This document shows, piece by piece, positions 1-9,838 of a stretch of DNA of 57,021 nt. The translations under genes were made by a program, and so were the position numbers. The stretch's first letter is position 1; every line of letters starts with the position of its first letter. The notes below the pieces were generated by a model. The model saw only the letters and a list, made by a program, of their open reading frames with translations. It was not told the origin of the DNA and made no database searches. Source of the stretch: Nostoc sp. 106C (GTDB lineage: Bacteria > Cyanobacteriota > Cyanobacteriia > Cyanobacteriales > Nostocaceae); NCBI RefSeq assembly GCF_002154725.1, contig NZ_MTAW01000206.1, positions 1-57,021 on the forward strand, written 5' to 3'.

Positions 1-437
1 TCTATGCCCTATCCCTTATGCAGCAACCTTTATAGGTAGGTTGTCACCCTCTGAGGTAATTCTTACATTACTAATCAGTAACTTTATAAAAGCAAAGCAA
101 ATCAGAAATAATTAGTATTATTAATACATGATGGCGTTGAATAAACCACACTTGCTAGAAACTAAGGAAACTAAGACAAGCTTCCCTGTGGACTTAATCT
201 CCGTCCTTAATTCGCTATAAATTTCCGAAGTTTTGTACTAAACCGCGTCAACTTTGAAAACTTTAGTTTTTTCTTGAGCGGGTTGTGCTCCCGAATCCTA
301 TACTCTTCCCCTTTCCTTGCTTCCTTTTGAAAAACTCCAGACCTCAACTTGGACGAGGTTTAGTATGATATTACATTGTAGAAAAACAAGCTAGGAGAAG
401 AATTCTCACATACCCTCCATGTTGAAATATTCTTCCC
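1..437. other. intergenic region, no gene seen
   Basis: AT-rich sequence with short, interrupted reading frames on both strands. It lies downstream of the minus-strand kinase gene. I see no tRNA, no convincing terminator and no recognisable protein fragment. A weak inverted repeat (caacct...aggttg) lies near position 25. Confidence 0.5.
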
Positions 438-881
438 CTAATGCTTTTCCTCTACAGCATATTTAACAATCAGCAAACAATTTCTACCATCCGAACCACG
501 TTCATAGACAACACGATCAGTCAAGCGTCTGAGCAGAAACCATCCATATCCTCCTACTTGGAGAGTACCTGGTTCTGGCTCGACGATCGCATCAGGATTA
601 AAAGGTTGTCCATAATCCCAAATTCTCATTTCTAACCTGTCAATCCACAAGCAAACTTCAATGTCTATAGTTGTGTCCGGCGGTAGAGCAGAGTGAGCAT
701 GACGAACTGCGTTGGTAAAGCCTTCTGCTAATGCTAAGTTGAGCCGATAAAGTTGGGTATCTGACCAGTTAAGTTGAGCTAAATTTTGCCGACAAAATTG
801 CTCAAACCATTGTTGCACCTGGTTTAGGAGCTTTAATTCGCTCTTCACCGTCAGACGGTCGTGCTGCACTATGCTAAGCAT
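438..881 (-). CDS. anti-sigma factor-type serine/threonine kinase (HATPase_c_2 domain)
   Basis: 147 residues that are almost entirely one GHKL/HATPase domain of the RsbW/SpoIIAB type. The N-box reads NLALAEGFTNAVRHAH, the G1-like stretch is IWDYGQPFNPD, and a glycine-rich GGYGWFLLRRLTD lid follows near the C-terminus. Proteins of this family bind ATP and either phosphorylate an anti-sigma antagonist or sequester a sigma factor in partner-switching circuits. No antagonist or sigma gene lies next to it, so the partner is unknown. Length fits stand-alone members. It sits alone between an apparently empty left flank and petD and is probably monocistronic. Confidence 0.85.
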   Translation of the reverse strand: MLSIVQHDRLTVKSELKLLNQVQQWFEQFCRQNLAQLNWSDTQLYRLNLALAEGFTNAVRHAHSALPPDTTIDIEVCLWIDRLEMRIWDYGQPFNPDAIVEPEPGTLQVGGYGWFLLRRLTDRVVYERGSDGRNCLLIVKYAVEEKH

Positions 882-1083
882 TGACCTTGACTTGAATATT
901 TAGTAAGTGATGAGTAACTGACAAATATGTGTATTTGTGGTGTGGGTGGGTTTTTAGATTTTGGAAGAGGTTGTGAATCCAAAACTAAATATCCAAAATG
1001 CAACCTGGATAATGAAAATTGACGCCTGTTGATTTTTTTCACAAGCACATATTACCAGAAGTATGAGCTATGGCTTCCACGTG

Positions 1084-1102
1084 AGCCACCAAGAGGGTGG
1101 CT
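1084..1102 (-). terminator. short hairpin after petD (weak terminator candidate)
   Basis: A perfect 7-bp stem (agccacc/ggtggct) with a 5-nt loop, about 70 nt past the petD stop in the direction of transcription. No T-tract follows on the minus strand, so it may be only a 3'-end stabiliser or chance. The rest of the 882-1173 gap shows nothing else. Confidence 0.3.
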
Positions 1103-1173
1103 TCGTCATACATCATAAATTCGGTACATGCGATTGAAAATCACAGGCGTCAAAGTGCTTTTTCGTGACTAAT

Positions 1174-1656
1174 TTAGAAAAGTCCCAAAGTCAAAGATTT
1201 GTCTAATGGTAAGGCAGCACCAATACCTAGCCATAGGGTTACGAGTGTCCCAAACAGGAACACTGTGGTTGCAACGGGACGGCGGAAGGGGTTTTGGAAC
1301 TTGTTGACGTTCTCGATAAAAGGAACGAGGATCAGTCCCAATGGTACTGAAGCCATTGCTAACACTCCTAAGAGTTTGTTAGGAAGCGATCGCAAAATCT
1401 GGAATACAGGGTACAAGTACCACTCAGGTAAAATTTCCAACGGCGTAGCAAAAGGATTGGCTGGTTCACCGTTCATTGCTGGATCTAGAACTGCTAGAGC
1501 CACAATGCAAGCGAACGATCCCATGATTACGATTGGAAATACGTAAAGTAGGTCATTGGGCCAAGCTGGTTCGCCATAGTAATTATGGCCCATACCTTTG
1601 GCCAGTTTGGCTCTGAGAATAGGATCGCTCAGATCGGGTTTTTTCTGTGTTGACAT
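1174..1656 (-). CDS. petD: cytochrome b6-f complex subunit IV
   Basis: 160 residues, the standard length. It is recognisable throughout from [21 protein letters not shown] to the C-terminal hydrophobic helix. Three membrane helices are visible, and the PEWY motif ([16 protein letters not shown]), which forms part of the quinol-oxidising Qo site, is intact. Subunit IV pairs with cytochrome b6 to form the equivalent of the C-terminal half of cytochrome b in the thylakoid b6f complex, which carries electrons from plastoquinol to plastocyanin or cytochrome c6. petB lies 214 bp upstream on the same strand, the usual cyanobacterial petB-petD order. Confidence 0.97.
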   Translation of the reverse strand: MSTQKKPDLSDPILRAKLAKGMGHNYYGEPAWPNDLLYVFPIVIMGSFACIVALAVLDPAMNGEPANPFATPLEILPEWYLYPVFQILRSLPNKLLGVLAMASVPLGLILVPFIENVNKFQNPFRRPVATTVFLFGTLVTLWLGIGAALPLDKSLTLGLF

Positions 1657-1870
1657 TTTTAAATATGCTCTCCTGCTTAAGTTGAGTTAAAGCATTTGTG
1701 AAAGCCATCAGCTATCAGGCAACCCTAGCTTGCGGCCATCCGCCAGTAGGGTTTTTACAGCTTGTCAGCTTTAGATATCAAGTTTTTGTTTTTCTTCTTG
1801 TTCATCAGTTTAAAACAAACAACTCTATCTTGAAACTGGCTGCGGTTGCCTGTTCGTGTTTCGGCTTAAA

Positions 1871-2518
1871 TTACAAAGGTCCAGAAATGCCTTGCTTGCG
1901 AATCATCAAGAAGTGGAACAGCATGAAGACCGCAATCAACCACGGCAGAACAAATGTGTGGGCGCTGTAGTAGCGAGTTAGGGTCGCTTGTCCGACGCTA
2001 GAACCACCACGCAGCAAGTCAGAGATCAGAACACCAACCACAGGAATTGCTTCTGGAACGCCGCTAACGATTTTGACAGCCCAGTAGCCTACCTGGTCCC
2101 AAGGTAGTGAGTAACCTGTAACACCAAAGGAGACAGTGATTACAGCCAGGATGACACCACTTACCCAGGTCAATTCACGTGGCTTTTTAAAACCACCTGT
2201 GAGGTAAACCCGAAAGACGTGCAAAATCATCATCAGCACCATCATGCTGGCAGACCAGCGGTGAATGGAGCGAATCAGCCAGCCGAAGTTTACTTCCGTC
2301 ATGATGTACTGCACTGAGGAGTAAGCTTCAGCAACAGTTGGCCTGTAGTAGAACGTCATGGCAAATCCAGTAGCAAACTGGATAAGAAAGCAAACCAGGG
2401 TAATGCCACCCAGGCAGTAGAAGATATTGACGTGGGGAGGAACGTACTTGCTAGTAACATCTTCAGCGAGTGCTTGAATTTCCAAGCGCTCCTCAAACCA
2501 GTCGTAAACGTTGGCCAT
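1871..2518 (-). CDS. petB: cytochrome b6
   Basis: 215 residues, the canonical length, starting [20 protein letters not shown]. Four transmembrane helices carry the haem-ligand histidines ([18 protein letters not shown] and the [10 protein letters not shown] region). The early cysteine in NIFYCLGG corresponds to the covalent c-type haem (ci) attachment residue of b6. It forms the core of the thylakoid b6f complex with PetD, encoded next. Transcription starts in the gap shared with the divergent ctpA. Confidence 0.97.
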   Translation of the reverse strand: MANVYDWFEERLEIQALAEDVTSKYVPPHVNIFYCLGGITLVCFLIQFATGFAMTFYYRPTVAEAYSSVQYIMTEVNFGWLIRSIHRWSASMMVLMMILHVFRVYLTGGFKKPRELTWVSGVILAVITVSFGVTGYSLPWDQVGYWAVKIVSGVPEAIPVVGVLISDLLRGGSSVGQATLTRYYSAHTFVLPWLIAVFMLFHFLMIRKQGISGPL

Positions 2519-2884
2519 ACAATCTCAAGTTCCTAAAAATCAGTTGCGGTTGATCAATCTCCCAATGAGCAATTTTGGGATTTTAGCAAAGGGGTGTTTG
2601 TTCGTTTGCTTTTAAGGCTTCAGAGTGATAAGACTTTTAATAAACTTAACACTCTGTAAACATGTTATGTATTGCGTTCTCTGGAAACCAACACCAAGAA
2701 TGGTGGTCACAAAGTAGATCTTATCGTTTGTTGAGTGGGATGCAACCCAATCAGCTGACTTAACAACTTGATTAAGACCAATGCACCACTTCTATAAAAA
2801 AAGTAACATAGTCGAGAGATAGATTTCATCAAAAACAAAGCAACTGGGCAGTTCTAGGCAATTTGGGTTGAGGTGGAATTCAAG
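2519..2884. promoter_or_regulatory. divergent promoter region of petB and ctpA
   Basis: About 365 bp between two divergent genes, AT-rich and without a plausible ORF. It must hold the petB-petD promoter (minus strand) and the ctpA promoter (plus strand), but I could not assign -35/-10 elements with confidence. Confidence 0.5.
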
Positions 2885-4141
2885 ATGAGCTTGTTCATGA
2901 ACAAAAAGGTTTTTCGGCTAGGATTTTCATTGCTAATGGCAGTTTGCTTGGCGCTGGGCACACTTATCCCACCAGCAGCGGCTTTGACAGAAGAGCAAAA
3001 ATTGATATCAGAAGTTTGGCGAATTGTCAATCGAACTTATCTAGATGAAACATTTAATCATCAAAACTGGTCGGCGGTGCGGCAAAAGGCTCTGGAGAAG
3101 CCAATAAAAAACCAGGAAGCCGCTTATGGAGCAATTCAGAACATGCTCAAAAGCTTGGATGACCCTTTTACCCGCTTTTTAGACCCGGAACAGTACCGCA
3201 GTTTACAGGTAAATACATCTGGGGAACTGACAGGGGTAGGTTTGCAAATTGCTCTAGACCCCGAAAATGGTAAGTTGCAAGTAGTAGCACCCATAGCAGG
3301 CTCACCAGCAGATAAAGCCGGAATTAGACCGCGCGATCGCATAATTAAAATTGAAGGTGTGTCCACAGAAAATCTCACCTTAGACGAAGCTGCGGCTAAA
3401 ATGCGCGGACCAATTGGCAGCCTCGTGACGCTGTTAATTGAAAGAGATGGCGGGGAAGAAAAGGAACTGAGGGTGATGCGCGATCGCATCGCTTTGAACC
3501 CTGTAATCGCTGAACTACGCGTCACCCCACAAGGTACACCCATCGGTTATCTGCGCCTGAATCAGTTTAATGCCAATGCCTCAATGGAACTGGCACATGC
3601 TATTACTAGTTTAGAAAAAAAAGGTGCTGATGCCTACATTCTAGATTTGCGCAATAATCCTGGTGGGCTATTGCAAGCCGGAATTGAAATTGCCCGGTTG
3701 TGGTTAGACTCGGGCACGATAGTTTACACTGTCAATCGCCAGGGAATTCAAGGCACTTTTGAGGCATTTGGCCCAGCATTGACGCCAGATCCATTAGTTA
3801 TTTTAGTAAATCAAGGAACTGCTAGTGCTAGTGAGATTCTCGCTGGAGCATTACAAGATAATGGTCGTGCCCAGCTAGTAGGCGAAACCACCTTTGGTAA
3901 AGGCTTAATTCAGTCTTTGTTTGAATTATCAGATGGTTCGGGTTTGGCAGTGACAATTGCTAAGTATGAAACACCTCAACATCGAGATATTAACAAACTA
4001 GGTATCAAACCAGACAAAGTGATTTCTCAAGAAGGAATTACCCGCGAACAGATTGCTACAGAAGCAGATCAACAATACCAAGCAGCTGTGGAACTGTTGA
4101 CGAAAAACTCAGTAGTAGCGGGATTGGGGCACGGGGCATAG
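2885..4141 (+). CDS. ctpA: carboxyl-terminal processing protease (S41A)
   Basis: Serine protease of the CtpA family, which in cyanobacteria matures the D1 protein of photosystem II by removing its C-terminal extension in the thylakoid lumen. An N-terminal signal peptide ends near LIPPAAALTEEQ. A PDZ domain follows (roughly residues 100-190, with GIRPRDRIIKIEGV), then the S41 catalytic core. The active-site pair is probably Ser314 in GTASASEI and Lys339 in TFGKGLIQ, numbered from this start. An ATG at 2885 was preferred over a GTG 12 nt upstream because GAGG lies about 11 nt before it. The last few codons (GLGHGA) run into a heptamer repeat, so the extreme C-terminus is variable sequence. Confidence 0.93.
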   Translation: MSLFMNKKVFRLGFSLLMAVCLALGTLIPPAAALTEEQKLISEVWRIVNRTYLDETFNHQNWSAVRQKALEKPIKNQEAAYGAIQNMLKSLDDPFTRFLDPEQYRSLQVNTSGELTGVGLQIALDPENGKLQVVAPIAGSPADKAGIRPRDRIIKIEGVSTENLTLDEAAAKMRGPIGSLVTLLIERDGGEEKELRVMRDRIALNPVIAELRVTPQGTPIGYLRLNQFNANASMELAHAITSLEKKGADAYILDLRNNPGGLLQAGIEIARLWLDSGTIVYTVNRQGIQGTFEAFGPALTPDPLVILVNQGTASASEILAGALQDNGRAQLVGETTFGKGLIQSLFELSDGSGLAVTIAKYETPQHRDINKLGIKPDKVISQEGITREQIATEADQQYQAAVELLTKNSVVAGLGHGA

Positions 4142-4162
4142 GGCATGGGGCATAGGGGCATT
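4124..4162. repeat. short heptanucleotide-type repeat (GGGGCAT/AGGGCAT)
   Basis: Several imperfect units of ggggcat/agggcat in a row span the ctpA stop codon. This is the short tandemly repeated repetitive sequence type common in Nostocales genomes. Confidence 0.7.
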
Positions 4163-4230
4163 GATTAATAAATTATTCTCCTTGTCTTTGCGTCTTTGCA
4201 TCCCTATGTCCTCCTTGCCTTCCTCATTCT

Positions 4231-4965
4231 TCATAAAAGCACTTGCATTTGACGCAAAGCTTGTAAATCTAGAGAGGCGAGATGCTGGTAAGCTTGAGCG
4301 ATCGCACCTTTGCCTCTCAGAAAACCCGTGTTCGCACCAGGACAAATGTACTGAAGAGTTTCTGGTGTAAAACGTTCTAAAAGGTACTGGAGATTCTTAA
4401 TTTGTCGCGGCCAGTGAAAGGTTTTGGCTGTTCGTAATGGAACTGGTTCACCCTGTTGGTTGGGAACTAAATGGCGTCCTGAAAACAGCACTCCTCCAAG
4501 GTGACTGTAGTATAAGCAAGACGAGCCAGGAGAATGACCTGGTGTCCAAATTATTTGTGTCGCTGAATCTAAAGTGAGTTCAACAGCAAATGTAGTTACA
4601 GTTAATCCTGGTAATAAATAAGCTTCTTGCTCTTGAATTACAACCTCGCAGTCCAAGGGTTGCTGAAGTTCTGCTGTCTTGCCAATGGCACCGCGATGAG
4701 TTAGAAATAGCCAGCGTACGCCGCCATGCGATCGCAAAAAATCGAGATTAGTCTGCTCTAGAGCCGGGCAGTCTATCAGGATATTGCCTTCATTTCTTAC
4801 AATAAAATAAGAGGTTCCCCCTAATGTGTCCCGATTGGGTGGAAAAGCAAAAATGCTATTCAGCGCGAAGTCCGAGCTGAGGCTTCCTCCGAACGGAACT
4901 TCGTAAGAGAGCACAACCCGTGGTGGCTTAGCTGTATGACTTGGTTGTTGGGGTAAGGGGCACAT
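4231..4965 (-). CDS. MBL-fold protein with degenerate metal site
   Basis: 244 residues with a metallo-beta-lactamase fold signature: a conserved DCPALEQTN strand, a TPGHSPGSSCLYY motif (position of the third metal histidine) and a LFSGRHLVPN segment where active enzymes usually have FTGD. The canonical HxHxDH motif is not intact; the corresponding stretch reads FLTHRGAIGKTAEL, and the later Asp is replaced by Arg. The protein is therefore either a non-hydrolytic relative or uses fewer metals. It converges on ctpA, with less than 100 bp between the stops. Cyanobacterial relatives are usually annotated simply as MBL-fold hydrolases. Confidence 0.75.
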   Translation of the reverse strand: MCPLPQQPSHTAKPPRVVLSYEVPFGGSLSSDFALNSIFAFPPNRDTLGGTSYFIVRNEGNILIDCPALEQTNLDFLRSHGGVRWLFLTHRGAIGKTAELQQPLDCEVVIQEQEAYLLPGLTVTTFAVELTLDSATQIIWTPGHSPGSSCLYYSHLGGVLFSGRHLVPNQQGEPVPLRTAKTFHWPRQIKNLQYLLERFTPETLQYICPGANTGFLRGKGAIAQAYQHLASLDLQALRQMQVLL

Positions 4966-5158
4966 GAGAAAAACACCGAAACTGAGGAGTTGTAAACAAT
5001 TTGGTTACAGAGTTCAAACTTCTGAAGGCTGGAAGCTTGAAAATTAAAAACTGCTGTTAACCGTTGGGGAAAAATTGGGGTTTTATAGTCTGGCTGGTAG
5101 TGAAAGCTGTGGTGCTAACGCTACGGGTAGGACATTTTTTCAAATTACCGAAGAGCAC

Positions 5159-6637
5159 ATGACATTTTGGTTTCTCCTCCTACTGGGACTAGCTACTTAT
5201 CTAATGGTGCAGCGTGTCGTCGCTCACAGCACCCAGACACCTGTTTGGTTGTTGTGGCTGGTTTTGATGACACCAGCATTCTTGTTGAGCGGATGGACGC
5301 TACTGTATGGGGCAAAACAACCGCCGCCACCATCACTGATCCTCTGGTCGTCAATCATTTGCATTCTGTTATACTGGCTGTTATTTCAATGGGGACGGCG
5401 AACACCTACAGATAAACAGACTGAACCCCAAGCCATTGAATCACAATCGGTTATTCATCCTACCGCAGAACCAGTAAAAGTGCGTCCCATTGAGCCAACG
5501 GAAGAAACCCAGCTGCGAAATTGTTTTCCCTGGTCTACATACTATATTCAAAACATTGAGTATCGACCCCAAGCCGTGATCTGTAGGGGTCAGTTACGAA
5601 CTACACCAAGCCAGGCCTACCAGCAAATTAAGTCTAATATCGAAGCACAATTTGGCGATCGCTTTTTGCTGATATTTCAAGAAGGTGTCAACAGCAAACC
5701 TTTCTTTGTACTTGTTCCTAATCCTCAAGCTGCCAAACAGATCAATTCCAGCAACAACGAACAGTTAACACGCCCAGGATTAGCACTCTTGCTTTTAGTC
5801 GCTACGTTAGTAACTACTACCATAGTGGGAACCAAAATTGCTGGTGTCGACCTCAAATCACTACAATCTCAACCCAGTGTTTTACTCCAGGGATTGCCCT
5901 ATGCTTTAGGACTCATGACTATTTTGGGCATCCACGAACTTGGTCACTATTTGACAGCTAAATACTACAAAATTCGCGCCACACTGCCCTATTTCATCCC
6001 CGTGCCTTTTTTCTTAGGAACATTTGGGGCATTTATTCAAATGCGTAGTCCGATTCCTAACCGCAAAGCTTTATTTGACGTTAGTATCGCTGGACCAATT
6101 GCAGGCTTTATTATCACCTTACCTTTATTAATCTGGGGTTTAGCTCATTCTCATGTGGTTCCTCTGACTGCAACCACCGGCCCCTTAAACCCTGATGCTC
6201 TCAATCCCAAATATTCAATCTTACTAGCGCTACTCTCGAAATTAGCACTGGGGAGTTTGTTAACCGCCAAATCAGCTATTGACTTACATCCAATTGCAGT
6301 AGCAGGTTTTTTGGGACTAATTGTGACTGCATTAAATTTGATGCCTGTGGGACAACTAGACGGGGGTCATATTGTCCACGCCATCTTTGGACAGAGAACC
6401 GCGATCGCAATTGGTCAAATGGCTCGCTTGTTGCTGCTATTACTTTCTTTTATCCAGGTAGAATATTTCGTTTGGGCGATCATCTTAATGCTCATACCGT
6501 TGATCGATGAACCTGCTCTCAACGATGTTACAGAACTGGATAATAAACGCGATATTTTGGGTTTATTATCAATGGCTTTGTTGGTAATAATTATACTGCC
6601 ACTACCCCAGGCGATCGCTAACTTATTGCAGATTTAA
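5159..6637 (+). CDS. site-2 protease family membrane metalloprotease (EGY-like)
   Basis: Intramembrane zinc metalloprotease of the M50 family. The zinc motif HELGH (GIHELGHYLTAKYY) and the second conserved motif LMPVGQLDGGH, which supplies the third ligand, are both intact. At least seven membrane helices are visible. A soluble region of about 150 residues after the first two helices, followed by M50, is the layout of the cyanobacterial/chloroplast EGY group. Members cleave membrane-anchored regulators. The longest frame begins at 5075, but ATG 5159 was chosen because it opens directly into the first helix and has GAAGAG about 6 nt upstream. Confidence 0.88.
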   Translation: MTFWFLLLLGLATYLMVQRVVAHSTQTPVWLLWLVLMTPAFLLSGWTLLYGAKQPPPPSLILWSSIICILLYWLLFQWGRRTPTDKQTEPQAIESQSVIHPTAEPVKVRPIEPTEETQLRNCFPWSTYYIQNIEYRPQAVICRGQLRTTPSQAYQQIKSNIEAQFGDRFLLIFQEGVNSKPFFVLVPNPQAAKQINSSNNEQLTRPGLALLLLVATLVTTTIVGTKIAGVDLKSLQSQPSVLLQGLPYALGLMTILGIHELGHYLTAKYYKIRATLPYFIPVPFFLGTFGAFIQMRSPIPNRKALFDVSIAGPIAGFIITLPLLIWGLAHSHVVPLTATTGPLNPDALNPKYSILLALLSKLALGSLLTAKSAIDLHPIAVAGFLGLIVTALNLMPVGQLDGGHIVHAIFGQRTAIAIGQMARLLLLLLSFIQVEYFVWAIILMLIPLIDEPALNDVTELDNKRDILGLLSMALLVIIILPLPQAIANLLQI

Positions 6638-7067
6638 ATAGTTTAGTCAGTCGGAGGATGCCAACCGCTGATTACCCAACGCCTACGAGCAGCAACGGGA
6701 TTTATCAATATCCGTAATTTGATTTCGTAAACTTTCGGGAATATATGTACACACGACAACTCAAGTGGCTGCTAAATTATATCCCCTTCTGTAAGCCTTA
6801 TCCAGTAAAGATTTAATAGAATTAAGTAAAATGTGTTTTTTCTGCTATGTATAGGCGATCGCTACAGCGCAACTTTAAAATTCTATCTAAAAAACAAATT
6901 ACCAACTACCGTTGGTGAGTGCGATCGATCGTTCAGGCTATGTTAGTGAAGCTTTCTCCCACCAATCTCTCTTGTAAACACAAGTTGATACAGCTGACAA
7001 TCTCTCCCAGGATGTGTAAAGTAGTTGAGGATTATTTAATAACTGCAATTATTTAACGCATCCTGAT
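6638..7067. other. intergenic region, no gene seen
   Basis: About 430 bp, AT-rich, with scattered GCGATCGC/GCGATCG sites. No long reading frame, hairpin with T-tract or RNA gene was recognised. Confidence 0.5.
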
Positions 7068-7307
7068 ATGGAAAAAAAAACCAAACGCCTCTTGCTGCTT
7101 GTTGTTTTCTGTAGTCTGACAGGTGTAATTTTAGGAGGAACTGCTAGCTGGGCAGAAAGCAATATGTGCTTGGAAGCCAAGACAGTCACAAGTGATTGCT
7201 TGACCCAAGACCCAATTCAAAAAACAATTCAAGGAATGAGTACCGGCTTGGTAGCCGGTGCTGGAGCAGCTTGCGGTGTAGCTTGGCAGTTACGACAGCA
7301 TGATTAG
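7068..7307 (+). CDS. small secreted or membrane protein, unknown function
   Basis: 79 residues: a lysine-rich start, a hydrophobic signal-like stretch (LLLLVVFCSLTGVILGGTASWA), a short polar region with two cysteines, then a glycine/alanine-rich segment (GLVAGAGAACGVAW) that could be a second membrane helix. I do not recognise a family. It is convergent with the next gene and their stop codons overlap by 4 bp (TTAG), which supports both ends being real. A compact envelope or thylakoid-associated protein is plausible but is an inference only. Confidence 0.65.
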   Translation: MEKKTKRLLLLVVFCSLTGVILGGTASWAESNMCLEAKTVTSDCLTQDPIQKTIQGMSTGLVAGAGAACGVAWQLRQHD

Positions 7308-8071
7308 AAGCGATAATTGCGATCGCGCACCCACAAACTAATGGGTACTGCGTTACCTTGGGGATCGACTTTAACTTTTACTACTATTGGTTGGCGTCGT
7401 CCCTCTCGGCTTTCTAAAGCACGGGAGATATCTCTACTAATTCGCTCCCGTTGCTCTTCTGGGATGTAATATCTTTCCACACCATAGTTAACAATTCCAT
7501 CCCGATATACGCCTTTTAAGGCTACCTGATCGTTTGCAAGGTTTGAGGGGCGTTTACCACTTACCCGCACCAGTCTCCAAGCCCGAGGAACACCACGATC
7601 AAAGGATTCTCTCTCTTGCAAAGTGACATACAAGTTGGTTCCTTGAGCCAATTGCCTGTTTCTACCGCGATTTTGTCGCAGTAACTCCTCCCAGCCTGGC
7701 AGCCTTCTCAAAGTTGAGATGCGGGATATGTTATAGTCCAAATTGAGAGCGTAGTTTTGCCGCACATCATCAGGATCTACAGCCGCACTTTGCAAAATCA
7801 CCGTCTTACCTGCAACATCTGTATACAAAGCTTGAGTAGGTACAGCCATGATCAACCCTGTTTGCAGCGCTAAGGGAACCAGTAGCCGCCAAAACGGTAG
7901 AGGCTTGTTTGCTTTCTGTTCAGTTGCAATTAGATAGTCTCTAAAAGTCAGCTTGCCAGAGAATTCGGCTTCGGGGGACCAGGATTTATTGGATTTACTT
8001 GATTCAGAGGTACTGGATTTTTTTGATTCAGAATTATTCGATTTATTCGATTCAGAGGAGTTACTTTTCAT
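7304..8071 (-). CDS. GDYXXLXY-type membrane-anchored protein
   Basis: 255 residues. An N-terminal low-complexity Ser/Asn/Lys/Glu segment (about 30 residues, built from short DNA repeats) is followed by one membrane helix (LLVPLALQTGLIMAVP) and a globular domain. This matches the cyanobacterial GDYXXLXY family: after the helix come QALYTDVAGKTVILQS and NYALNLDYNISR. The family is typically encoded beside DUF2157 proteins, as here, where a DUF2157 gene ends 143 bp upstream on the same strand. The function is not known; a two-gene membrane unit is likely. Confidence 0.75.
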   Translation of the reverse strand: MKSNSSESNKSNNSESKKSSTSESSKSNKSWSPEAEFSGKLTFRDYLIATEQKANKPLPFWRLLVPLALQTGLIMAVPTQALYTDVAGKTVILQSAAVDPDDVRQNYALNLDYNISRISTLRRLPGWEELLRQNRGRNRQLAQGTNLYVTLQERESFDRGVPRAWRLVRVSGKRPSNLANDQVALKGVYRDGIVNYGVERYYIPEEQRERISRDISRALESREGRRQPIVVKVKVDPQGNAVPISLWVRDRNYRF

Positions 8072-8214
8072 GGGCGTAGTCCTAAAAGAAGGGGCGACAA
8101 AAGTCTGGTTGAGAACCCAGGATTAGGACTGACGCAGAGAGACACTAAATACTAAATATAGGAATACGCAGAGATCATAAGCAATTAAACTGAATTGAGA
8201 TCATCAGTAAAAAG

Positions 8215-9651
8215 TCAAGAGTTACTTTTTTTACTTTTCACTTCAGATAGGCGGCGTTCAAACCATAGTCCAGAGCTAATTAGCACAGAACCGCACATCA
8301 CAAACACAAGGGACTTGAACAGCAAGTCTGTATTGTATTCCCACACCCGACTGAGAACTTGTAAAGTTAACAATAGCATACCGCCCCAGAAGGAACGTCG
8401 ATCATTTAACTTTAATCCTTCTTGAATTAGCCCCCAAGCTAAGATTGCTAACAAGACATTGAATACAAAAATTCCCAATTCACTAATTCTGGTAATACCT
8501 TGATGCCAGAAAGGTACTACAGCTGTGATCGCAATAAATGTGCCAACTAAAACCAGAGTGAAAACCATTTCCCGGCGTGGAGCGTTGTTTCGTTGGCGCA
8601 GCAGAAACAACCATTGTAAAACTGCCAAACCACTGAGAATTCCCAAGTCAATTATGGGAAGAGTTCTAAGGATGTTGCTGTTAGTGGTTGGTGGAGAATA
8701 ACCATAATCTGGAAATTGCCATTGCCAACGGAAGGACAAGATATAAAAGGCAAAGCCAAAACATACTAAAGCTAAGGTACGCGCCAAGGGTTGAAACAAC
8801 CTATAATTAACTGTGGGAAATAGTAGGTCATCGTAACTCCACAATAAAGCTGGGGGAAGTGCAAAGGCAAACGATGCTACCCACGGTGCGATATCGGAAT
8901 AAGTCAGGACTTGCAACGGATTGAGGTTGAATTGCAAGGAAGTCGTAAAGGCAAAGACTGCTAGTCCAAAAATCCAGCGCGATCGGCAAACATAAGCTAA
9001 GGGTACAAACAGCAACCATGATACCAACGGCATATGTCGCACTATTAACCGTGCCCAAGTCCATTCGTTGGGAGTGTACCACCAGTCTCCCAATCCACTC
9101 CAATAGCCAATCTGAATGAGGACAATAGCCAAAATACCCAAGGAATTTAAGGACAGGCTATAAGCCATCACTAAAACACCAAATCCCCAAGCGAGAAAAA
9201 GTTCCGAAGTGGAACCAGCAATATTGAAGGCTTGAGCCATTAAAAGTATATTTGCGCCTAAAATAAAAGCGCCTAATATGAGCAATGCTTCTCCTAATAT
9301 GCGTTTGCTACGTTGTGGTTTTTTACCTTCAGCTTTACGAAGTGCAGGTTCTCGCCAGGTGTAAAAACCAGTGATAGTAACGGAGAAAAACAAACTCATC
9401 ATCAAGATAAACTTGACATCTCGTGACCATTCCTGCCAGCTAGCGGCGATAAAAATGATCGTACCTAAGACTAACAGAATACCGCCGATTGCGATCGCAG
9501 TCATTCGAGAGCGATCGCGCGCAGCAGCTTCTATATTGTTAAATTGATAACGGTCTGCTAGCTGTTGGTACTGTGAGGAACTAATTATGCCTTCGTCTCT
9601 CCATAGTTGTGCTTCTTTGCGTATTTTTTGCTGAAAATCATCTAATATCAT
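8215..9651 (-). CDS. DUF2157 multi-pass membrane protein
   Basis: About 478 residues from the chosen start. The N-terminal soluble region (MILDDFQQKIRKEAQLWRDE, then a SSSQYQQLADRYQF helix) is characteristic of DUF2157; roughly twelve hydrophobic helices follow. The longest frame reaches 9774, but the extra 41 residues look like untranslated leader, so ATG 9651 was chosen. It is probably co-transcribed with the GDYXXLXY gene downstream. DUF2157 proteins are integral membrane proteins of undetermined role, often paired with GDYXXLXY partners. Confidence 0.82.
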   Translation of the reverse strand: MILDDFQQKIRKEAQLWRDEGIISSSQYQQLADRYQFNNIEAAARDRSRMTAIAIGGILLVLGTIIFIAASWQEWSRDVKFILMMSLFFSVTITGFYTWREPALRKAEGKKPQRSKRILGEALLILGAFILGANILLMAQAFNIAGSTSELFLAWGFGVLVMAYSLSLNSLGILAIVLIQIGYWSGLGDWWYTPNEWTWARLIVRHMPLVSWLLFVPLAYVCRSRWIFGLAVFAFTTSLQFNLNPLQVLTYSDIAPWVASFAFALPPALLWSYDDLLFPTVNYRLFQPLARTLALVCFGFAFYILSFRWQWQFPDYGYSPPTTNSNILRTLPIIDLGILSGLAVLQWLFLLRQRNNAPRREMVFTLVLVGTFIAITAVVPFWHQGITRISELGIFVFNVLLAILAWGLIQEGLKLNDRRSFWGGMLLLTLQVLSRVWEYNTDLLFKSLVFVMCGSVLISSGLWFERRLSEVKSKKSNS

Positions 9652-9838
9652 GACCCTCTCCAGTGAAGTGGTGTAGTTTAGCGCGCTTGAATGCGTCCTT
9701 AAAGGCAACAACTTCCAGTTCAACGCTGGAAGCTTATGCAGGTCGCACTTTGCGATGATTAGAATGGCGGTCATTATTTTTCAGTATGCAGCCAAACCCT
9801 GGCATGGCATTGTTCTTCCATAACAGTTTGATTTTCCA

